Shown here: piece by piece, positions 12,101 through 21,100 of the stretch
Position numbering within the stretch: the stretch's first letter is position 1
How the letters are laid out: every line of letters begins with the position of its first letter
Assembly: GCA_964036665.1 (NCBI GenBank)
Contig: OZ038532.1
Location: 21,293,037 to 21,357,036, forward strand
Length of the DNA stretch: 64,000 bases
Source of the DNA: Gordius sp. MW1
Taxonomy: Eukaryota; Nematomorpha; Gordioida; Gordea; Gordiidae
Reading direction: 5' to 3'
Translations under genes and position numbers: made by a program
The notes under the pieces: model-generated
What the model was told of the DNA's origin: nothing
Databases searched by the model: none
The model's input: only the letters and a program-made list of their open reading frames with translations

Positions 12101-15100
12101 TAAAAAGATTTCAATTTTTGTAAAAATCAGTGATTATGCCAGCGAATCACTTATCGTCTTGTTAGCTAACAACATTTAATCTAAAGTCAAGCGATCCTAA
12201 ACGGTAAAAATTTCGTATTGCAATAGGTAAACCCAAAAGCTCACCAATGAACTTCATTTTAATGTCAAAGGTTTAGGCTTGAATACTAGTGTTGTACTGG
12301 GTTTTATTTGGTCGGCCTTTGGTTTAGTCGCTAATCATAGAGAGACCAAATATTTTTTGGTCTTTTTTTCTTAGTCGACCACTAGGCTTAGTCGAAATAT
12401 GAAAAATAGACCAGAGTTGACCGCCATTAATGTCGATACATAAAGCCAAATTGGAAAGCACAGAAATGCGTATGATAAGATGGATGTCAAACGTGTCGCT
12501 ACGGGAAAGAATAACAAGCAATAGACTCAGAGAAAGAATCGGGATCGAGCCAATCAACGAGGTCATCCGGAAAAACAGGCTAAGATGGTTTGGACATGTG
12601 GAGCGGAAGAATGACGACGCCTGGGTGAAGAGATGTACTTCCCTGGAGGTATCTGGAAAGAAACCGCGCGGGAGGCCGAAATCAACATGGGCCTCTGTTC
12701 TAGCTACCGACATGGAAGCAATGGGTCTGACAAAACAGGATTCGCATGATCGGATAAAATGGAGGAAATGCATTAGGGGAAAACAGGCTAACCCAGGAGA
12801 TCCTGGAAAACGGCCTTAAAACGATGAAGAAGAAGAAGAAGTTGACCGTTAGTCTTAGTTAAACTAAATGTCCACCAAACAAATCGTAGCCATTTTTACA
12901 ACACTATTAATTACCTCGCACACAAAAGTAGGTGATTTGATATCAAAAATATTTAAACTTCACTAAATGTAAGCAAGTATAATTGAATTCATCCATTTCA
13001 AAAACAGGTGGTACATTTGATAAATTGGTTGAACGTTTGACCCATCACAACATTCACGATACTCAGCATTTGAGTAACTTTTTAATCGTTTATCGCTCAT
13101 TCGCCACCCCCGCAACTCTTTTCAAGGCTTTAGTCGATAGGTTCATTACTAACATATATTTATTTTATAATTAATATATATGCAATATTTAGGTAATACA
13201 CTTAGTTACTAGTGTTTCGATCTCGTCTCGGTCTCGAAAACAAAATCTCGTCTCGGGAGCGACTATAAAAATCTCGTCTCGGTCTAGAAAAATCTCTCTT
13301 GAAAAAAATTATATACGAAATAAAAATAACTCCTCTTTTATTAAAAATATTAAATAAATATTAAAAAATCCAAAGGGCAAACTTTTATATTTTATGGAAA
13401 ACTTTAATACACATATTTTTTAAAGATTTAGCAGGACACGACATCTCATTGACAATATAAAGATATGAATTGATTCATAAAAATAACATTTTGTATGGAA
13501 AGTGCAGTCTATAAAAACTATAAATAAATTTGAAGTATAGAAAATTAAATTTTATTGTTCTAGCAAATTATAACATTTGTATTAAATTAACTGAGTCTAT
13601 TAACTATAAATAGACTTAGAAAATTTTAAGTTTACTTAGAGTTCACTTAGTTGCATAATTGAGCAAATTGAAACCTTTTACTTTATTAACCCTGGTTAAA
13701 GGACCTTAACATATGTAAGGCAAACGTTTAAATCCATTGATATTATCATCATCAATTATAGCCCATAGTTTATTGCATGTTTACTATAGCGTTATAAACC
13801 ACAAAGTGCGAGTGACTTTTAATGATAATATTATTATTTAAAGAATTGATAACTAATTCCGCATATTAAAACGTTGTAAAATCAACAATTAAAGCAGCAT
13901 TACTTCCAATCTAACTAACTATGCCATTAAATAGTAATTTATCTAGTAGAATATAGGTTCGTGTATTTATTTTATACTGCACAATTATAGAAATTATAGT
14001 AAATTTGAATGCACCTGCCAACCCAGCTTATAAAGTGAAAAGTAATGCATATGACATAACTATGTATTCACATAATGTCTTATTAAGGTTCAAAAATTTG
14101 GGAGGCGTACTATTAGTTGAAGCATAAAAACTTCCAGAAAACTCATTACACTATTGTACTTTTAAAATCGTATACACTAAAGTGTCAACCATAAGTAAGT
14201 AAACGATTGCCAAAATTAAAATTTTTTGCAAAAATATATAATTTTACTACACTAAGGAATTTTTTCAATATCAAATATATTCCATACATATTGATTTACA
14301 CTTAATACCTTAAATGTAAATCAAGCAAATTAAACACAATAATTTACTGAAATCTAACGAACAATAAAACGAAAAAATCTCGTATCGTCCCGTCTCGACA
14401 TCCAAATTCTCGTCTCGATCTCGGGTCAGTTTTTCAAATTCTCATCTCGTCTCGGTTTTTCGAGACCAGGCAAGACCGAGAATTTTTTCGGGTTTTCCGC
14501 ATCACTATTAGTTACTTATTATTTATGTTAATTTGCTTTTTTATGTTTTTTTTTAAGTATTATCATATTTATTAATATTTTGGAGTAAATTACACAGGTC
14601 TACAAGAAAAAAGATCCTTCAATCTGACATAGATTTCTGATAGAGAATTTAACGCTGAACAATAATGTGTTTTATTCCCCCGCCACTTTAGAATTATATT
14701 TAATAAATAAACGCTAAAAGGGCCATTTTTTCCATTTTTAGCCTCATCTATCACAAAATCTGGACGATAAGGGAAAAAATCAAAAACATATTATTGTTCA
14801 GGGTCAAATCTCTATCAGAATTATTTGTCATATCACGGTATACAATCACAAAGTGAATATTTTGTAGACCTGTGTTATATTTAAAATTTGGAAAAAATAT
14901 TTATTTCTGTCAGATTTAATATACCAAACATTGACGAGGAAATAGAGGATGTGATAGTTAAGGATGCTATGCTGAAAGAAAATAGCCAAAACAATGACTC
15001 CCAACTCTTATCATTGAGCGATGAAGTTCCGCATGAACCGCGGTTCCTGGTGGATCAAGAAAGTGTGGACATTAATATCAAGGAAAAGATATTACGGTTT

Positions 15101-18100
15101 CGCCGGGACTACATGCAAATCGTACAAAATCGGTGAGATCCCGATTTTAAATTAATTTCAAAAATTTAAATCTATTTTACTTGGGGCTCAGCGATGAAAT
15201 TTGAATGGGCCCCCCGATCCTGTCCGCGCCCAGCCCGGCCCGGCTCGAGAGGGCTTTAGGCTGGCCTCATAAAAAAAATAGATAAAATACTAGGCTCGCA
15301 CCAAAGAAATTCTGCAGGCCTCTAGCTATGTTTCTTTTGTAATGGACATTTTGAAACATTTTGAATGTCACTTTTTGCTTCTTTTTTCCAATAATCACGA
15401 GTAAATGTCTTGATATGAAAAGTGTAAATTTATTTTAGGTATATCTACCTTTTGACAACTAATATTCTTAAAACTAATTTGTAAATACTACTCAATGGTA
15501 CAAAAATATACTAATGGCTGACCCTTTATCAAGTGTTAGCCTTGACCAATATTTGCCCTAAATTTAACTTCAAAGTGATTCTAAGGGTCATTGATATACT
15601 TTATTGCCGATTTAAAACTCATGTAATGTTTTTAGGATAATTTAATCCTTTTATCAACATTTGTGGGTTTTTAGAGAGCGCATTATGTGAATTTTTTTTT
15701 CTTTTGCTATGGAATTATCCAACAGAGTTTTGAACGTGTTCCGCCATTGGATTCTCGCTCATTTTTACGATTTTCAAAGAGATCCCGATCTCATGGCTCA
15801 GTTGCTACAATTTGTTAATTCGCTCAAAGGCAAGTGGAAAAAAATTTGCCGAGACAATTTCAACAGAAACATCCAAAATAAGGTATATATCCTTGTTTAG
15901 GCTTAGGGGTTTATTTCAAAACCATTTTACATTAGTTATTATCACTTTCTTAGACGGGTTAGAGTTTACTGAATAACGAAGGCGCTCCAATTTTATGTAA
16001 CTATAATTTAAAATTATGACATTTCAACTTTTTACGCTTAATATATCAACCTTAATAAGTCAAATTATTTATCTATTTCTTGTGGTTAATAATAAAAACT
16101 GCTCCTAAATTATTTCCATAAATTTTAGATCACTTAATATCTCTTGGACCCATTCGACTAACAGTGGTTATCGCGCCTTTACAACTTTATATGGCATTTT
16201 GATTTACACTGTGGGCCAACATAAGGAAATTTGATAAAAACAAAAATATTGCTTTTGTTAATTTTGATAAAATAATAATTAATGAGGGCAAATTAAATTA
16301 TCTTACACCAAAAAAGCACTAATTCCTACCCATTTAACCAAAAATGTTCTTATTTTGCTGAGATTGATGGGATTGAATTATAACAAGTTTTAAAACGTTT
16401 GAAGTGTGGTTTAAACTTCTGTAAAGCAGACAATATCATGGGAAAAATTTATTAATTTATTTCAAGTTTATATTTATACGTATATTAATGTATTTTAGCT
16501 GTCACATCGAGATCATCTTAAGCAATTGATATTTAGCGTTCCCCCTCCACCCATCGAATGGCATTTGGCGAAGGCTAAGGATCAATTTGCCCTTTTAACC
16601 GTAAATATATGTATAAATTAATATTTATTTTTCATAAATTTAATAAACTTTTTATCCATTAAACCTGTAGTTGCATCCGGTTGAATTAGCTCGGCAATTA
16701 ACGCTATACGAATTTGAGCTATATTCCGCCATTAAGCCTTCCGAATTGGTTGGTAGCGTTTGGACCAAAACCGATAAACATTACACCTCACCCAATTTGC
16801 TCAAAATGACCCAACATTCGACCAAAGTATAATTATAGACTTGGAGGTTGGTAAACAGCTAATAATTATTAAGGGGGACTATATAAACTACCGAAGCCAT
16901 ATAAAATATTTAGCTCCAAAATATAGACTAAATTAATATCACAGGGAAGAAATTCATGAAGTTTGAAACTGCAGAGTAATTTGTTAAATTAAATTTGAGG
17001 AGATATAATTGCTAAACGCAATAGGACTCCTGACTTTGTTAAATTGTATTGCTTCTATCATTATTTTGTAATTTAAACAAAGGTTTTGGCTTTAAGTTTG
17101 ATATTTTTAACATTAGCAATAATATTACTTATAGTCTTGTGTGAATCTATCTATAATTTATGTAATTGATATATATTTAATTTTTAACGCTGCACATCAA
17201 GTAAAATTTTATGTTATTATAACTTTATTAATTATGTGTCTGTTGTTGGTTTTAATAAAGCATAAATTTTTTAACTTAATAAAAATGGTAATCTACTCAA
17301 AACCTTTAAATTTTATCAAGTAATTATTTTTATATTTCATAGGTAACATACTGGCTTGAAAGATGCATAGTGTACACGGAGAATTTGGAAGAAAGAGTAG
17401 CTGTTTTGTTGAGAATAATTGAGATTTTATCCGTGCTGAATGAATTAAACAATTTTAACGGAGTTCTGGAGTTTTTGGGAGCCCTCAGTTCGGCTCCCGT
17501 CTACCGCTTAGATCATACATTTAAGGTATTTTGGTGTTGTTTGCACTCTAAAATATATGGGATGACTATTTCTTGGTGGATTCACATTTTATTCAAAGTT
17601 GTTAACGGTCTCAAAATTTTATTTGATTAAATGAATTTCATTTTTTTAATGGCTAAAAAGTTTTTTTTTCACAATTAACCTTAGCTTTTTCCCTGACTTA
17701 TTTTAAAGATGAGCGATTTAATAAGGCATTGAAACCATATGCATTACCATGGGCGTAGCCGGGGGGGGGGCAGGATAGGGCGGCTGCCCCCTCTAAATCC
17801 AAAAACGTGTTAAAATTATTTATGGCTAAAATTTCAAAAAATAATCATTTTGCCCCTCCCTAAATCATTATTGCCCTCCTCTAATTTCAATGCTGGCTAC
17901 GGCCATGTGCATTACATATATAATGTATTTAAATGTATGCGACGGTAGGAATTGCCTAATAAAGCTACGAAGGTATTAGAAGAAGCAATGACTCTGATAT
18001 CTGATCGGCATTTCGTGCGATACAAAGAAAAGCTTAACTCCATCAACCCACCCTGCGTACCTTTCTTAGGTCAACTTCTATTTTATTTACATATGATAAC

Positions 18101-21100
18101 ATTTTACGTGCTTGTTGATAATATATTTTCAGCCACTATTATCAAAATGGGTTATTAGATTCTTAAATGGCACTTTCTATACCAAATTATATTAATGTCG
18201 TCTCATGTGAAGCACAATATTTGTAAATATTCAAGATGCTAATTAATTTAAAACAGACCTATATATTGAAAATGCCATTAATATTAGTTTAATTTTTATG
18301 TTACAAAGGCGTTTACATGTCCGACATTTTGCACATCGAGGAAGGAAATCCCGACCGTTTCCCTACCAATCCCAAGATACCCGATGAAGAGTCGCGCGAG
18401 GGCGATAAATTGATTAATTTTTACAAGTGGATCAAAGTCGCTGAAGTTTGCAGGGAAATTAACATATACCAAAATTTGCCCTATTGCCTAGCCGTTGAAA
18501 TGGATATAAGAGTAACTAGTTCATAGTTCTGCCCCCTAAATTTTTGAAGCTTCTCCAGCAAATCATTAATACGTCTTGCGAAACGATTGATATACAATAA
18601 TTTCACGCGACGTTTTAATCATTTGGTTGAACGGCCTGAATCATCATCTAATATGATTAATGTTTGTCAGTTAAGCCAAAATAGCCTTATGGTATAATGT
18701 AAGGTGTATTGTTAGCTTGTCGAACTCGTTGCTATTGCCCACATTAGGTCTGTGCAAATTTTAATTTGTCAAATTAAATTTTTGTAGAGCCAAAAAGAAT
18801 TATTGGTATGATACATATTGTCTAATCAGTTTACAGCGGTTCAAGGTTGTAAATTAATCATTGTTATTATAAATTTCCCCCTTTAGCCTGGAGCAAATGA
18901 TGACAGTTCGCTCCATAATTAGCCCTTAAGAAGAAATAATATTTTCGAACATAGGTTGGTTAGCAATCCATATATTTAGGCAATTTGGTAGGTTTTCCCA
19001 CAAAATTTATGAATGCTATTTTCGAAAATAAAGTTTTATTTAAATGCCCGATTTTAGACGTTCATCCTCGAATTGGATCCTTTTAATGGAGCGCCCGAAA
19101 AGGATATAGACGACATATTGTACGAAAAATCATTGGAAATAGAACCTAAAAACTGCAAACAACCCCCCAAATTCGTAATTTTCTTATATTTATATTTATT
19201 ATAAACTTTTTAATTTACTTAAAATTTTCAATATATACCTAAAAGTTAATTTATATCTCGAAACCTTTAATTAAATTGGTTTAATTATGCTAGGACAACT
19301 TTTAAAATTATAAACCGAATTATTTAAGCTATGTCAAAGCTATATATAACGCTCCTATATGATGTATTATAACTATAGACTTAATAGACTGCTCATCCCC
19401 TTTGTAAAAGTATGGCCTTTTTTAACCGCCATTTTAAAAAGTGTTGAGAAAAAGATTATCCCAATGTTAGACTCTTTATAAATATAAGAATTTTATTATA
19501 ATATTTTATGATTATAAGACTGAATTTCCAGTGTATAATAAAAATAACTACTGTTTATTAATAACAAATCGTTAGTCTATGGTTTATAACTTTATCAATG
19601 TATGAATGGGATATTTATTTACATCTATAAGTTGAGAATTGTAATTTTCAACCTTCATTTAATTTATTTTAGGAAAGGCGTTTAGAAGGAAATCTTCTCA
19701 AATCTCCGGGCATTAAAGTAACACCCGTAACATCAATGAGCACTACTCTACCCAATTCAAAGCCTGCTAAACCTCAGCCCCTATCCATAGGTGCATATGA
19801 AAAGATACACTAAAAAAACTCATTTGAATCATTTGTTTTAATTCAAGATAAATTTCTACAAACATTTATAATTAACTACACACTTAAATAATCACTTCGA
19901 TAAGTCTTAGAGTTACTTTATAGTCTTACATATTTTTCAAAACATTTTCTGATAATGATACAATTTGTTTAAAAAACTACAATTCATGTGCGTTGCCAGT
20001 ATTGGAATTTGAGGGGGGGCAGTAATGATTTATGGAGGGGCAAAGTGATCATTTTCTGAAATTTAGCCATCTTTTTAATAAATTTCAACAATTTTTTTGG
20101 ATTTTCTTGCCCCCCCCCCCTTCCCTTGGCTTACAATTGTATTATATAATATAAAAGGAGCGTTATAATGAAGTCATCTGTCTAGTTCATTCCCCTCTTT
20201 TAAAACAGGCCAAGAATCAAAAAAGACTTTGAAATTAAATATCAAAATTAATATTCATTGTTATTTTAATAGTATTATATTATATGGTCATTCTTATGTT
20301 CTTATACAGGAGGTCATAGTTTGAGTAATTTAAGCTTAAACTCATTCCCACTCTCGTTAACAGCTAATGGAGGTGCATTCATGCATTCGATCCCACCTCC
20401 CTCATCTCCGGACACGCCCACCAGTCCTGGTGTTACGTCAATTTGCTCCAGAACTGCTTTAATCGAAAGCAAGGCATCTTCCTTACGAAGAGGTTACATT
20501 TCTTTATTTATTTTATAAAATTTGCTTAAGTGTCCTAATATCGTACTCTGATTCAAATCGCGCGAATTTATTTATGTCTACATATCCGATTCAATTTCAT
20601 GGGTCGAACTCGGTTGTAATTATTAATTTTTTGTTTTTTGATAGTTAAAAATCATTTTTTTCACTGGTCAGTAGCCAGCGGAAGGATGTCAACTCTCGAG
20701 GTTAAATCCAAACTTTGCAGATATTCTAAAAATTTAAAAACATACAACATTTAAGGTTAGGAAAAATTTTGCAGCTTACAAAAACGCTGTTATGGTTATG
20801 CGCCTGAAATTAAATTTGCTGTGAATTCGAAGTTAAGACAGCTATGTTATAACCCGTACGACGATTTTTGATGAGCAGCAAAATCCGACATTAAGATAAG
20901 CTCCAAGAAGGGGAATTTTATTTACGAAAAAGAAGTTTTTTAATATGGAGTTTGCCACATTTTTAATCGAACGCTTGGGCTTGAGAGTATGGACTAGCCT
21001 TGGACTAACTAGGTTGCCCAATCAAGGGCATACAATTGTTATGTGGTTTATCGGGGCAGAGTTGCGTCTATGTGCATATAATTCTTTTATGTTGCTTTAG

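Larger units (their letters stand above)
13008..15882 (+). other. Sos: Sos REM (Ras exchanger motif) domain, exons 15-17
   Basis: Exon 15 has [14 protein letters not shown] and the motif [18 protein letters not shown] (usually FLTTYRSF). Exon 16 holds an acidic and polar insertion before [13 protein letters not shown], making this loop longer than in vertebrate Sos. Exon 17 has [19 protein letters not shown] supports the catalytic hairpin and forms part of the allosteric Ras site. Two DNA transposons (13210-14507 and 14593-14874) lie in the intron between exons 15 and 16. Confidence 0.92.
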
